Source: Pseudomonas sp. KK4
GTDB taxonomy: Bacteria > Pseudomonadota > Gammaproteobacteria > Pseudomonadales > Pseudomonadaceae
Length of the DNA: 34,001 nucleotides
Direction: 5' to 3'
NCBI RefSeq assembly: GCF_001984065.1
Contig: NZ_LYVP01000057.1
Span: 1-34,001, forward strand
Below the pieces are notes generated by a model. The model saw nothing but the letters and a program-made list of their open reading frames with translations, did no database searches and was not told the origin of the DNA. Shown here one piece after another: positions 15,481-24,160 of the stretch. The number at the start of each line of letters is the position of its first letter. Position 1 is the first letter of the stretch. Both the position numbers and the translations under genes were made by a program.

Positions 15481-18400
15481 ATGCAAATACTCTGGGACGA
15501 TGGCGAACGCACCTTCTGTCGGGAGCTGCACCCCGACAGCCGCACAGTCCTGGTGGCGCGCCCCATCAGCGAACAACCACTGCCCGCCTGCCTGGGCCGT
15601 CTGAGCCACGAGTTTGCCCTCAAGGACAAACTGGATGACGCCTGGGCGGTGCGACCGCTCGAACTGGTGCGCGAAGGCGCACTCATTCGACTGGTGCTGG
15701 CAGACCCGGGGGGCACGCCGCTGGTCAAGCTGCTGGTCGCGCCCATGGGCACCGAGACGTTCCTGCGCATTGCCATCAGCACGGCGCAGGCCCTGAGCAA
15801 ACTGCACCAGCGTGGCCTGGTCCACAAAGACATCAAGCCCAGCCATATCCTGGTGAACTGCACCGACGGCCACACCCGTTTTACCGGGTTCGGCCTCACC
15901 TCACGACTGCCCCGCGAACGCCAGGCCCCTGAGACCATCGCCGGCACGCTGGCCTATATGGCCCCGGAACAGACCGGCCGGATGAATCGCTCGATCGATT
16001 CGCGCAGTGACCTCTACTCCCTGGGTGTCACGTTCTACGAGATGCTCACCGGTTCGTTGCCGTTCACCGCCAACGACCCGATCGAGTGGGTGCATTGCCA
16101 TATCGCCAAACAACCGCAGCCGCCAAGCGTGCGGGTCGAAACCGTCCCCGGACTGCTCTCGCAGATCGTGATGAAGCTGTTGGCCAAGACCGCCGAGGAG
16201 CGTTATCAGACGGCCGCCAGCCTTGAACATGACATGCGCCGCTGCCTGGCAGACTGGCAGTCGCGAGGCCGCATCGAACCCTTTGCCCTGGGCGAACAAG
16301 GGACCTCGGATCGGTTGCTGATCCCCGAAAAACTCTATGGGCGTGAGCACGAGGTCAGCACGCTGATCGCCGCGTTCGACCGGATCATCGCCAGCAGCGC
16401 CCCGGAACTGGTGCTGGTCACCGGCTATTCCGGCATAGGCAAATCCTCGGTGGTCAATGAACTGCACAAGGCACTGGTGCCGCCGCGGGGCTTGTTCGCC
16501 ACCGGCAAGTTCGATCAATACCGGCGCGACATCCCCTACTCCACCCTGGTGCAAGCCTTTCAGAGCCTGGTCCGCACCTTGCTGGGCAAGAACGACACAC
16601 AACTGATGCAATGGCGCGACGCCCTGCAAACCGCGCTGGATGCCAACGCGCGGCTCATGACCGACCTGATTCCGGAACTCAAACTGATCATTGGCGAACC
16701 GCCTCCCGTTCCGCCCCTGGAGCCGCAACAGGCGCAACGTCGCTTTCTGTTGGTGTTCAGGCGCTTCATCGGGGTGTTTGCACGGGCCGAGCACCCGCTG
16801 GCCCTGTTTCTCGACGACCTGCAATGGCTGGATGCGGCGACACTCGACCTGCTGGAGGACCTGCTCACCAGCTCGGATGTGCGCCACCTCATGCTGGTGG
16901 GGGCCTACCGCAGCAACGAGGTGGATGACAGCCACCCGCTGACCGGCAAACTCAAGGCGATTCGCAACGCGGGGGGAAAAATCGATGAAATCATGCTCGC
17001 GCCGCTGGCCAAGGCTCACATCGAACAACTGATCGCTGACGCGATTCACGACGAACTGCCCCGCGTCGAACCCCTGGCCCAACTGGTGCTGGACAAAACC
17101 GCGGGCAATCCGTTTTTCGTGATCCAGTTCCTGCAGACCCTCGCCGACGAGAAGCTGCTGACGTTCGATCATGACGCACGCCAGTGGAGCTGGAACCCCG
17201 ATCGCATCCACGCCAAGGGTTACACCGATAACATTGTCGACCTGATGGTCGGCAAGTTGACCCGCCTGCCGCTGCAAACCCAGCAGGCGCTGCAACAACT
17301 GGCATGCCTGGGCAACGTTGCCAGCAGTGCCACGCTGTCGAGCGTACTGGGCATCCCCGAAACGCAGATTCGCAGCGTGCTGTGGGAAGCCATCCGCCAG
17401 GAACTGGTGCAAACGCTGGAGGGTGCCTACGGCTTTGTCCATGACCGTATTCATGAAGCCGCCTATTCCCTGATCCCGGTCGAGTCCCGCGCCCAGGCAC
17501 ACCTGCGCATCGGGCGACTGCTGGCCGCGCTGACCCCGGCCGAGGCATGGGAAGACACGATCTTCCAGATCGTCGGCCAACTCAACAGCGGCGCGACCCT
17601 GCTCACCGACCGGGCCGAGCGCGAGCAACTGGCCGCGTACAACCTGACGGCCGGCCAGCGCGCCAAGGCGTCGACCGCCTACGCCTCGGCGCTCAAATAC
17701 CTGGCCAGCGGCGCGCAGTTGCTGGACGAGGACAGCTGGGGGCGGCTGCATGAGCTGACCTTTGCGCTGGCGTTGAACCGCGCCGAATGTGAGCTGCTGA
17801 CCGGGCAACTGACGGCCGCCGATGAGCGTTTGATCCAGCTGTCCAGCCGCGCCACGACGACCATCGAGCGGGGCAGCGTCGCGTGCCTGCAGATGGACGT
17901 CTACCTGTTGCTCGATCGCAGCGACAGCGCGGTCACCGTGTGCCTGGACTACATGCGCCATGTGGGCGTCGAATGGTCAGCCCACCCCAGCGACGAAGAA
18001 GTGCGCCTGGAGTACGAGCAGATCTGGACATCATTGGGCAACCGGACCATCGAGGAACTGATCGATTCGCCGATGATGGAGGACCCCGCCACCCTCATGA
18101 CCGTCAGTGCCCTGGGCAAGCTGTTTCCGCCGGCCCTGCAGACCGATGCGAACCTGGCCTGTCTGTCGATTTGCATGGCGATCTGCCTCAGCCTGGAGAT
18201 GGGCAACGCTGACGCCTCCTGCGTGCACTACGCCAATGCCTTCAGGGTCGCGGGGCGACGTTTCGGTGACTATCAGGCCGGCTTCCGCTTTGGCCAACTG
18301 GCCTGCGAACTGGTGGATCGACGCGGTCTGAAGCGCTTCGAGCCAAGCACCTACCTGTGCTTCTCCAATTTCGCCGTGCGCTGGATGAAACCCGTCGCCA

Positions 18401-20952
18401 AATGCCGCGCGCTGCTGCGCCGCTCCTTTGTCGCCGCCAATCGGATCGGCGACCTGCCATACGGTGCCTATGCAGGCAACAGCCAGGCGTCGGACTCGCT
18501 GTTTGCCGGTGAACCCCTGACCGAGGTGCAAAACGAAGCCGAGCGTGGCTTGAAGTACGCGAAAAAAGTGCGGTTCGGCCTGGTGGTCGACTTCATCGAC
18601 ACCCAGCTTGCACTGATGCGAATGCTGCGCGGCCTGACGCCGACATTCGGTTGTTTCGACGACGGGCAGTTCGACGAGCGCGCCACAGAAGCCCACCTGA
18701 CCAGTACACCGGACCTGGCACTGGCCGAGTGTTGGTATTGGGTGCGCAAACTGCAGGCCCGCTACATGGCCGGGGATCCACAGGCCGCCCTGCAGGCCGC
18801 CGCCAAAGCCCGGCAACTGCTCTGGACTTCCTACCTGTTTTTCGAAGAAGCCGAGTATGCCTTCTATGACGCATTGGCCCGCGCCGCCTGGTGCGACAGC
18901 CTCCCGACCCAGGAGCATGGGCAGCACTTGAGCGTGATGGCCGACCATCACCGGCAATTGCAGGTCTGGGCAGAACAGTGCCCGGCCAATTTCGCCAGCC
19001 GCGCCGAACTCGTCCACGCCGAAATGGCCCGGGTCCGAGGCCGCGTGCTGGAGGCCGAACGGCTTTATGAGCAGGCGATCCATGCCGCGCAGGAGAGCGG
19101 TTTCGTGCATATCGAAGCGCTGGCCAACGAACTGGCGTCGCGCTTCTACGCCGCCCGCGGCCTGGACAAAATAGCCCGGGTGTATCTGCAGGATGCTCGC
19201 TATGGGTACCTGTGCTGGGGCGCTGACGGCAAGGTCCGCCAGCTTGAGGCACAGTATCCGTCGCTGCGCACCGAAGCCCGCGCGCTCGGCCCGACCACCA
19301 CCATGGCCACCTCGGTCGAGCACCTGGACCTGGCCACCGTGATCAAGGTGTCACAAGCCGTGTCGGGCGAAATTGTCCTGGAAAAGCTGATCGAGATGGT
19401 GATGCGCACGGCCATCGAACAAGCGGGTGCCGAGCGTGGCCTGCTGATCCTGTCGCGCGGTGGCGAGCACCGCATCGCCGCGCAAGTGAACACGGCGGGC
19501 CACTCGACCCTGCTGCGGGACGAGCCGGTGAGCGCGACGTTGCTGCCGGAATCGGTTCTCTATCATGTGCTGCGCACCCGGGAAAACGTGTTCCTGGGTG
19601 ACGCCGCCGCCCAGGCGCAATTCGCCACCGACCCTTACATCCGCCACCACCGCGCGCGCTCGGTGCTGTGCATGCCCTTGATGAACCAGGCCGAACTGAC
19701 CGGTGCGCTCTATCTGGAAAACAACCTCACCGCCCACGTGTTCAGCCCGGCCCGGATCGCCGTGTTGAAGCTGGTGGCGACCCAGGCGGCGATCTCCCTG
19801 GAAAACGCCCGCCTGTACCGCGACGTCCAGGAACGCGAATCGAAAATCCGCCGCCTGGTCGATGCCAACATCATCGGCATCGTGGTGTGGAACGCCGAGG
19901 GCGATATTGTCGAGGCCAACGATGCGTTTCTGCGCATGGTGGGCTACGAGCGAGCGGATCTGGAGTCCGGCCTGTTGCGCTGGAGAGACCTGACGACGCC
20001 GGACTACACCGAGCTGAGCGAGCGCTCCCTGGCCCAGGCCGTCGAAACCGGGTACGCCCAACCCTACGAGAAAGCGTATTTCAAGAAGGATGGGCAAATC
20101 CTGCCGGTCATTGTCGGTCTGGCCTTGTTCGAGGCCAGCCGCAAGGAAGGGGTCGCGTTCGTTCTGGACCTGACCGAGCGCAAGCAGGCCGAAGAAAAGA
20201 TCCGCGAAAGCGAACGCCGTTATCGCGAGGTGCAAACCGAGCTGGCCCACGCCAACCGTGTCGCGACCATGGGGCAATTGGTGGCGTCCATCGCCCACGA
20301 AGTCAACCAGCCCATCGCCGCGGCCATCCTCAACGCCAACGCGGCAGTGCGCTGGCTCAACGCTCAACCGCCGCAGATCGAAGAAGTGCAGACCGTGCTG
20401 GGCAGCCTCATCATCGATGCCAATCGGGCCGCGGATGTCCTGGGTCGTATCCGCAGCCATATCCGCAAGGCACCGCCGCAAAAGGAAGCGATGGATATCT
20501 GCGCCGCTATCGCCGAAATGATCGAGTTCACCCGCGGCCAGATCATCAAGAGCGGTGCCACGATTCACACTCAACTGTCGCAGACGCTGCCGTTGATCGA
20601 AGGCGACCGCGTGGAGCTGCAGCAGGTACTGCTCAATCTGATCATGAATGCCCTGGAGGCGATGAATGCCGTCAGCGAAGGCGAACGCCGGTTGCACATC
20701 AGCGCGGCGCTGGACGATACCGGCAGTGTGCGGGTCAGCGTCAGCGACTCCGGGCCGGGGTTCATGTCGGACGATGCCGAGCAGATATTCGTCTCGTTCT
20801 ACACGACCAAACCCACAGGCATGGGCATGGGCCTGTCCATCTGCCGCTCGATCATCGAAGCCCATGGCGGCCGACTGTGGGCCAGCGCCAACCTGCCCCG
20901 GGGCGCCAATCTGCAGTTCACGCTGCCGGTGGCGCCATGTCCAACTCAATGA
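15481..20952 (+). CDS. Large hybrid sensor: Ser/Thr-kinase-like, AAA ATPase, GAF, PAS and histidine kinase
   Basis: The protein is 1823 residues, with these parts in order. (1) Protein-kinase-like domain, about 1-270: HKD at 115-117, then GTLAYMAPEQTGRMNRS and SDLYSLGVTFYEMLTG. The catalytic-loop Asn is His122, DFG reads GFG at 136-138, and no glycine-rich loop is visible. (2) AAA/NACHT-like ATPase, with Walker A GYSGIGKSS at 315-323 and Walker B LFLDD near 442-446. (3) Helical, TPR-like middle, about 650-1250. (4) GAF, about 1281-1450. (5) PAS, about 1453-1570. (6) HisKA with His1606 in AHEVNQP. (7) HATPase, with N1723, DSGPG at 1756-1760 and GMGMGL at 1780-1785. No membrane segment is seen, so it senses in the cytoplasm. 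The FixJ-type regulator at 21014 is the evident partner. The signal is unknown. The start lacks a strong ribosome binding site. Confidence 0.95.
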   Translation: MQILWDDGERTFCRELHPDSRTVLVARPISEQPLPACLGRLSHEFALKDKLDDAWAVRPLELVREGALIRLVLADPGGTPLVKLLVAPMGTETFLRIAISTAQALSKLHQRGLVHKDIKPSHILVNCTDGHTRFTGFGLTSRLPRERQAPETIAGTLAYMAPEQTGRMNRSIDSRSDLYSLGVTFYEMLTGSLPFTANDPIEWVHCHIAKQPQPPSVRVETVPGLLSQIVMKLLAKTAEERYQTAASLEHDMRRCLADWQSRGRIEPFALGEQGTSDRLLIPEKLYGREHEVSTLIAAFDRIIASSAPELVLVTGYSGIGKSSVVNELHKALVPPRGLFATGKFDQYRRDIPYSTLVQAFQSLVRTLLGKNDTQLMQWRDALQTALDANARLMTDLIPELKLIIGEPPPVPPLEPQQAQRRFLLVFRRFIGVFARAEHPLALFLDDLQWLDAATLDLLEDLLTSSDVRHLMLVGAYRSNEVDDSHPLTGKLKAIRNAGGKIDEIMLAPLAKAHIEQLIADAIHDELPRVEPLAQLVLDKTAGNPFFVIQFLQTLADEKLLTFDHDARQWSWNPDRIHAKGYTDNIVDLMVGKLTRLPLQTQQALQQLACLGNVASSATLSSVLGIPETQIRSVLWEAIRQELVQTLEGAYGFVHDRIHEAAYSLIPVESRAQAHLRIGRLLAALTPAEAWEDTIFQIVGQLNSGATLLTDRAEREQLAAYNLTAGQRAKASTAYASALKYLASGAQLLDEDSWGRLHELTFALALNRAECELLTGQLTAADERLIQLSSRATTTIERGSVACLQMDVYLLLDRSDSAVTVCLDYMRHVGVEWSAHPSDEEVRLEYEQIWTSLGNRTIEELIDSPMMEDPATLMTVSALGKLFPPALQTDANLACLSICMAICLSLEMGNADASCVHYANAFRVAGRRFGDYQAGFRFGQLACELVDRRGLKRFEPSTYLCFSNFAVRWMKPVAKCRALLRRSFVAANRIGDLPYGAYAGNSQASDSLFAGEPLTEVQNEAERGLKYAKKVRFGLVVDFIDTQLALMRMLRGLTPTFGCFDDGQFDERATEAHLTSTPDLALAECWYWVRKLQARYMAGDPQAALQAAAKARQLLWTSYLFFEEAEYAFYDALARAAWCDSLPTQEHGQHLSVMADHHRQLQVWAEQCPANFASRAELVHAEMARVRGRVLEAERLYEQAIHAAQESGFVHIEALANELASRFYAARGLDKIARVYLQDARYGYLCWGADGKVRQLEAQYPSLRTEARALGPTTTMATSVEHLDLATVIKVSQAVSGEIVLEKLIEMVMRTAIEQAGAERGLLILSRGGEHRIAAQVNTAGHSTLLRDEPVSATLLPESVLYHVLRTRENVFLGDAAAQAQFATDPYIRHHRARSVLCMPLMNQAELTGALYLENNLTAHVFSPARIAVLKLVATQAAISLENARLYRDVQERESKIRRLVDANIIGIVVWNAEGDIVEANDAFLRMVGYERADLESGLLRWRDLTTPDYTELSERSLAQAVETGYAQPYEKAYFKKDGQILPVIVGLALFEASRKEGVAFVLDLTERKQAEEKIRESERRYREVQTELAHANRVATMGQLVASIAHEVNQPIAAAILNANAAVRWLNAQPPQIEEVQTVLGSLIIDANRAADVLGRIRSHIRKAPPQKEAMDICAAIAEMIEFTRGQIIKSGATIHTQLSQTLPLIEGDRVELQQVLLNLIMNALEAMNAVSEGERRLHISAALDDTGSVRVSVSDSGPGFMSDDAEQIFVSFYTTKPTGMGMGLSICRSIIEAHGGRLWASANLPRGANLQFTLPVAPCPTQ

Positions 20953-21013
20953 CGGTCCCTGACCGATCGCAGTGCTACACTTTTTTTCTGCCAAAAACCC
21001 AAGGTAACAGCCT

Positions 21014-21655
21014 ATGAAAGCGAGTCCTCCGTCCAGCGAGCCACGCAGCCACGGCTCGATCGTCTTCGTGGTGGATGACGATGCCTCCATTCGCCAGGCC
21101 CTGAGTAACCTGTTCCGTTCCGCTGGCATTGCCGTTGAGACATTCGCCTCTACCGCAGAATTTCTACTGCACCCAAAATCCGACGGCGCCAGGTGCCTGG
21201 TGCTCGACGTTCGGTTGCAGGGCGCCAGCGGCCTGGAGTTCCAGCGTCAGTTGGTCGATGCCCATGTGAACATTCCCATCATTTTCATTACCGGCCATGG
21301 CGACATCGAGATGTCGGTCAAGGCGATGAAGGCCGGCGCCGTGGATTTCCTCGCCAAGCCATTCCGTGAGCAGGACCTGCTGGATGCGGTGTCGGCGGCG
21401 CTGCAAACAGACATCAAGCGCCGTGAAGTCGAGCAGTTGTCCTGCGACCTGCAGGCCCACTATCAGACCCTGACGGCCCGCGAAAAAGAAGTCATGGCCC
21501 TGGCGGTCAAGGGCCTGATGAACAAACAGATCGCCGGGCAAATGAACTTGAGCGAAGTCACCGTAAAGATCCATCGCGGCCATGCGATGAAAAAGATGCA
21601 CGCCAAATCGTTTGCTGATCTGGTGCGGATGGCGGAGGCGTTGGGGGATGTCTGA
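21014..21655 (+). CDS. FixJ/NarL-type response regulator with LuxR HTH
   Basis: This 213-residue protein has a receiver at about 14-130, with the acidic pocket VVDDD, phospho-acceptor Asp65 (LVLDVRLQG), Thr93 in FITGHGD and Lys115 in FLAKPF. A LuxR-type HTH follows at about 147-205 (LTAREKEVMALAVKGLMNKQIAGQM, then EVTVKIHRG). The layout matches FixJ-like regulators such as those paired with FixL. An AAGGTAAC ribosome binding site lies just upstream of the ATG. It begins 61 bases after the hybrid kinase stop, so the two form a kinase-regulator operon. Target genes are not evident; candidates are the inverted repeat at 15317 and neighbouring promoters. Confidence 0.95.
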   Translation: MKASPPSSEPRSHGSIVFVVDDDASIRQALSNLFRSAGIAVETFASTAEFLLHPKSDGARCLVLDVRLQGASGLEFQRQLVDAHVNIPIIFITGHGDIEMSVKAMKAGAVDFLAKPFREQDLLDAVSAALQTDIKRREVEQLSCDLQAHYQTLTAREKEVMALAVKGLMNKQIAGQMNLSEVTVKIHRGHAMKKMHAKSFADLVRMAEALGDV

Positions 21656-21686
21656 GGCACTTACGGCATCCGGACACACCGCCACT

Positions 21687-21786
21687 CTGTAGGAGCTTCC
21701 GAGTGAAACGAGGCTGCGATTTTTTCCCGTGCACTTGAGTTTCAAGCGCAACATCAAAAGATCGCAGCCTTCGCCAGCTCCTACAG
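21687..21786. repeat. REP-type inverted pair between convergent genes
   Basis: Outer arms CTGTAGGAGCT (21687-21697) and AGCTCCTACAG (21776-21786) pair perfectly. Inner arms AGGCTGCGAT (21711-21720) and ATCGCAGCCT (21761-21770) pair as well. This is a different REP class from the GGGAGCGGGCTTGCTCG type elsewhere in the window. It sits between the convergent response regulator and hydrolase genes. Confidence 0.85.
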
Positions 21787-21797
21787 GGCTCTACCCT

Positions 21798-22619
21798 TCA
21801 ACCCTTGATAAACGCCAACAGATCCTCGTTGATGACATCCGGGTGCGTGGTGCACATGCCGTGCGGGTAGCCCTTGTAGACCTTGAGCGTACCGTTCTTG
21901 ACCAGTTTGATCGCCAGCTCGGCCGAATCGGCGATCGGTACGATCTGGTCGTCGTCGCCATGCATGATCAACACCGGCACCGTGATCTTTTTCAGGTCTT
22001 CGGTGAAGTCGGTTTCCGAGAACGCCTTGATGCAGTCGTAATGAGCCTTGGCACCGCCCATCATGCCCTGGCGCCACCAGTTGTCCTTGATGCCTTCGCT
22101 GACCTCGGCGCCCTCACGGTTGTAGCCGTAGAACGGCACCGGCACTTCCCGGTAGAACTGCGCCCGGTTGGCGGCGAGCGCCGAGCGGAAGCCGTCGAAC
22201 ACGTCCAGCGGCAGGCCACCGGGATTGCTGGCGGACTTGACCATCACCGGCGGCACCGCACCGATCAAAACCGCTTTGCTGACCTTGCCAGCGCCGTGTT
22301 GCGCCACATAGCGCGCCACTTCACCGCCACCGGTGGAGTGGCCGACATGCACCGCCCCTTCCAGCTTCAAGTGAGCGACCAGCGCCGCCACATCCGCCGC
22401 GTAGGTGTCCATTTCGTTGCCGGTGGCGGTCTGCGTCGAGCGTCCATGACCACGGCGATCATGGGCGATCACGCGGTAGCCCTTGGACAGAAAGAACAGC
22501 ATCTGCGCGTCCCAGTCGTCGGCACTCAGGGGCCAGCCGTGGTGGAAAACGATGGGCTGACCGGTGCCCCAGTCCTTGTAGAAAATCTCGGTGCCGTCGC
22601 GCGTGGTAAAGGTGCTCAT
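21798..22619 (-). CDS. Alpha/beta hydrolase of the chloroperoxidase/aryl esterase group
   Basis: This 273-residue protein closely follows the cofactor-free (non-haem) haloperoxidase / aryl esterase family known from Pseudomonas fluorescens. The oxyanion-hole segment is FHHGWPLSADDW. Nucleophile Ser95 is in GHSTGGGE, the acid Asp is in HGDDDQIVP (222-224), and His253 is in GYPHGM. Members hydrolyse esters and can form peracids; the physiological substrate is usually unknown. AAGGAC lies about 9 bases upstream of the ATG. It is monocistronic, with 54 bases to the next minus-strand gene upstream. No signal peptide is seen. Confidence 0.93.
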   Translation of the reverse strand: MSTFTTRDGTEIFYKDWGTGQPIVFHHGWPLSADDWDAQMLFFLSKGYRVIAHDRRGHGRSTQTATGNEMDTYAADVAALVAHLKLEGAVHVGHSTGGGEVARYVAQHGAGKVSKAVLIGAVPPVMVKSASNPGGLPLDVFDGFRSALAANRAQFYREVPVPFYGYNREGAEVSEGIKDNWWRQGMMGGAKAHYDCIKAFSETDFTEDLKKITVPVLIMHGDDDQIVPIADSAELAIKLVKNGTLKVYKGYPHGMCTTHPDVINEDLLAFIKG

Positions 22620-22673
22620 ATCGTTCTGTCCTTTTGCTGGTAGAAGACGAGGTTGCGGCGTTAAACAGTTAAC

Positions 22674-23453
22674 TTAGCGCGGGTGACAGGGCGCAGATTG
22701 TACGTACGTGCTATTTCCCATCGACCCATTCGGGCACAGCGCACGCAACGCCAGCGCATTGCCCAACGCCGCACCGCTGGCGGTGTTGTCGAAAATGCAC
22801 CAGGTCGCCACGCCCTGGTCAGCGGCGGCCTGCAGCTTGAGCGCCAGTTCATCGAGCCAGGGCGGTTGATAGGCGCTGTAGTAGATTCTTGGTGAACCGT
22901 GCAGCCGCCAATACTGCACGTCCGGCCAGCCACCGGGCGCAGCATCGGTGCTGATGCGCGATGGATCAACGGCGACCTGGGCGATGCGTTGCTGCACCAG
23001 CATGGGTTCGGCGGCGACCCAGGATTCATGTCGAGGCTCCAGCACCACATGACCGGCAAAGCGGCTTCGCAGCGCGGTGAAAAACGCCACGGCGACCGAT
23101 TCATCGAATGCCAACGACGGCGGTAGCTGCAACAGTAGACAACCCAGGCGATCCTGCAAGCCGCAGCACTGCGCCAGGAACTCGTCCAATGCCTGCTCGC
23201 AGCGCTGCAACTTCAACACGTGGGTGATCTGCTTGGGCACCTTGACGCTGAATCGCAAAGCATCCGGCACGCTCTCGGCCCAGCGTCGATAGGTCTGCTG
23301 GCGGTGCGGGCGATAAAACGAGCTGTTGATCTCAACGCCATTGAGTCGCGAGGCATAGCGCTGCAGGTGCGTGCCCTCAGTGGCGAAAGCAGGCCAATAC
23401 TCGCGCCCCAGATTCCAGCCGGCGCAGCCGATGTAGATCGGTTGACGGTTCAT
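22674..23453 (-). CDS. DUF72 (YecE-like) protein
   Basis: From the ATG at 23453 the product is 259 residues; an in-frame GTG at 23462 is an alternative start and neither has a clear ribosome binding site. DUF72 hallmarks are the N-terminal IYIGCAGWNLGREYWP, the VEINSSFYRPHRQQTYRRWAESVP block, the FSVKVPKQITH strand, VVLEPRHESW, WRLHGSPRIYYSAY and the C-terminal CIFDNTASGAALGNAL. The family adopts a TIM-barrel-like fold of unknown function. It is close to the hydrolase downstream, but there is no evidence of a shared pathway. The last about 15 residues are not family-conserved. Confidence 0.92.
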   Translation of the reverse strand: MNRQPIYIGCAGWNLGREYWPAFATEGTHLQRYASRLNGVEINSSFYRPHRQQTYRRWAESVPDALRFSVKVPKQITHVLKLQRCEQALDEFLAQCCGLQDRLGCLLLQLPPSLAFDESVAVAFFTALRSRFAGHVVLEPRHESWVAAEPMLVQQRIAQVAVDPSRISTDAAPGGWPDVQYWRLHGSPRIYYSAYQPPWLDELALKLQAAADQGVATWCIFDNTASGAALGNALALRALCPNGSMGNSTYVQSAPCHPR

Positions 23454-23547
23454 TGGCTGCACCCCGCTACAGCGTGGTCACCCCTGTGCCGACGAATGCC
23501 GGGTTGTCGTCGAGGTCGCATAGCATCACTCCTCAGCCTGTCAGGAA

Positions 23548-23596
23548 GAACGCCCAATGACTAAGGGTTCACCGATGAAACGGCGTTCCTTTTTTT
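23548..23596 (+). terminator. Terminator-like hairpin with T tract, no plus-strand gene upstream
   Basis: GAACGCC (23548-23554) and GGCGTTC (23582-23588) could pair over a 27-base loop, followed by C and seven Ts (23590-23596). It faces the plus strand, while the nearest upstream gene is on the minus strand. It could end a short transcript from the 23463-23547 spacer, or be chance. Confidence 0.35.
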
Positions 23597-23714
23597 AACA
23601 GCCATGGCTGATCAGTGGTCGTTGCCGACGTGAATCCTTCACAACACCCACACAAATTTAATGAACCCTGCCGATCACCAACCACCTAACCGAAGGACTA
23701 TCAGGAGGTAACCC

Positions 23715-23933
23715 ATGCATATCGAAACGACTTGGATTGTTGCGGCCGTTGTACTGCTGCTGATTGAGCTGTGGGCGATCAACCGGCTGCGCAAGAGCGA
23801 AGGCAAAGCGAGCACCCGGGGGGTGTGGATGGTGGTGATCGTGTTCGTGCCCGTGATCGGCCTGATCCTGTGGGCGTTGACCGGACCGAAGCAGATCAGC
23901 CACAACCCGAATTCGGCCCAGGCGCGGCAGTAG
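23715..23933 (+). CDS. Small PLDc_N-like inner-membrane protein
   Basis: The protein is 72 residues with two hydrophobic helices, about 6-24 and 36-56, separated by a basic loop (NRLRKSEGKASTRG). The second helix ends with LILWALTGPK. This layout and the W-x-L-x-GPK ending resemble the phospholipase D N-terminal (PLDc_N) membrane domain found alone in small proteins or before cardiolipin synthases. Here no catalytic PLD domain follows, so it is a free-standing small membrane protein of unknown role. A very strong AGGAGGT ribosome binding site lies 6 bases before the ATG, which supports real translation. Confidence 0.85.
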   Translation: MHIETTWIVAAVVLLLIELWAINRLRKSEGKASTRGVWMVVIVFVPVIGLILWALTGPKQISHNPNSAQARQ

Positions 23934-23977
23934 TTGAGGGGGTATTGTTCGCGAAATCCGGGGGACGCCATACATCC

Positions 23978-24067
23978 TGTGGGAGCTGGCCTGCCAGCGA
24001 TAGCGCAGTGTCAGCCAATGGATTCTTTGGCTGATGCTCCGCTATCGCGAGCAGGCTCGCTCCCACA
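23978..24067. repeat. REP-type inverted pair
   Basis: The left unit begins TGTGGGAGCTGGCCTGCCAG and the right unit ends GCAGGCTCGCTCCCACA, with CGATAG/CTATCG as inner pairing. The arms differ in the middle (CTGGCCTGCCAG against GAGCAGGCTC), so two slightly different REP units are paired head to head. It lies upstream of the GGDEF-EAL gene. Confidence 0.85.
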
Positions 24068-24160
24068 TAGGGACCACCCCGGCCACGCCCCCAACAAACA
24101 CTGAACGTTCCACCCGATCCGCCCCTCTAGATGCAGTGAAACTGGATCAAGGACGCGGAA

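Noticed and set aside
15901..17961. 686-codon minus-strand open frame inside the hybrid sensor gene
   Set aside because: Shadow of a gene with clear domains; composition is that of reversed codons.
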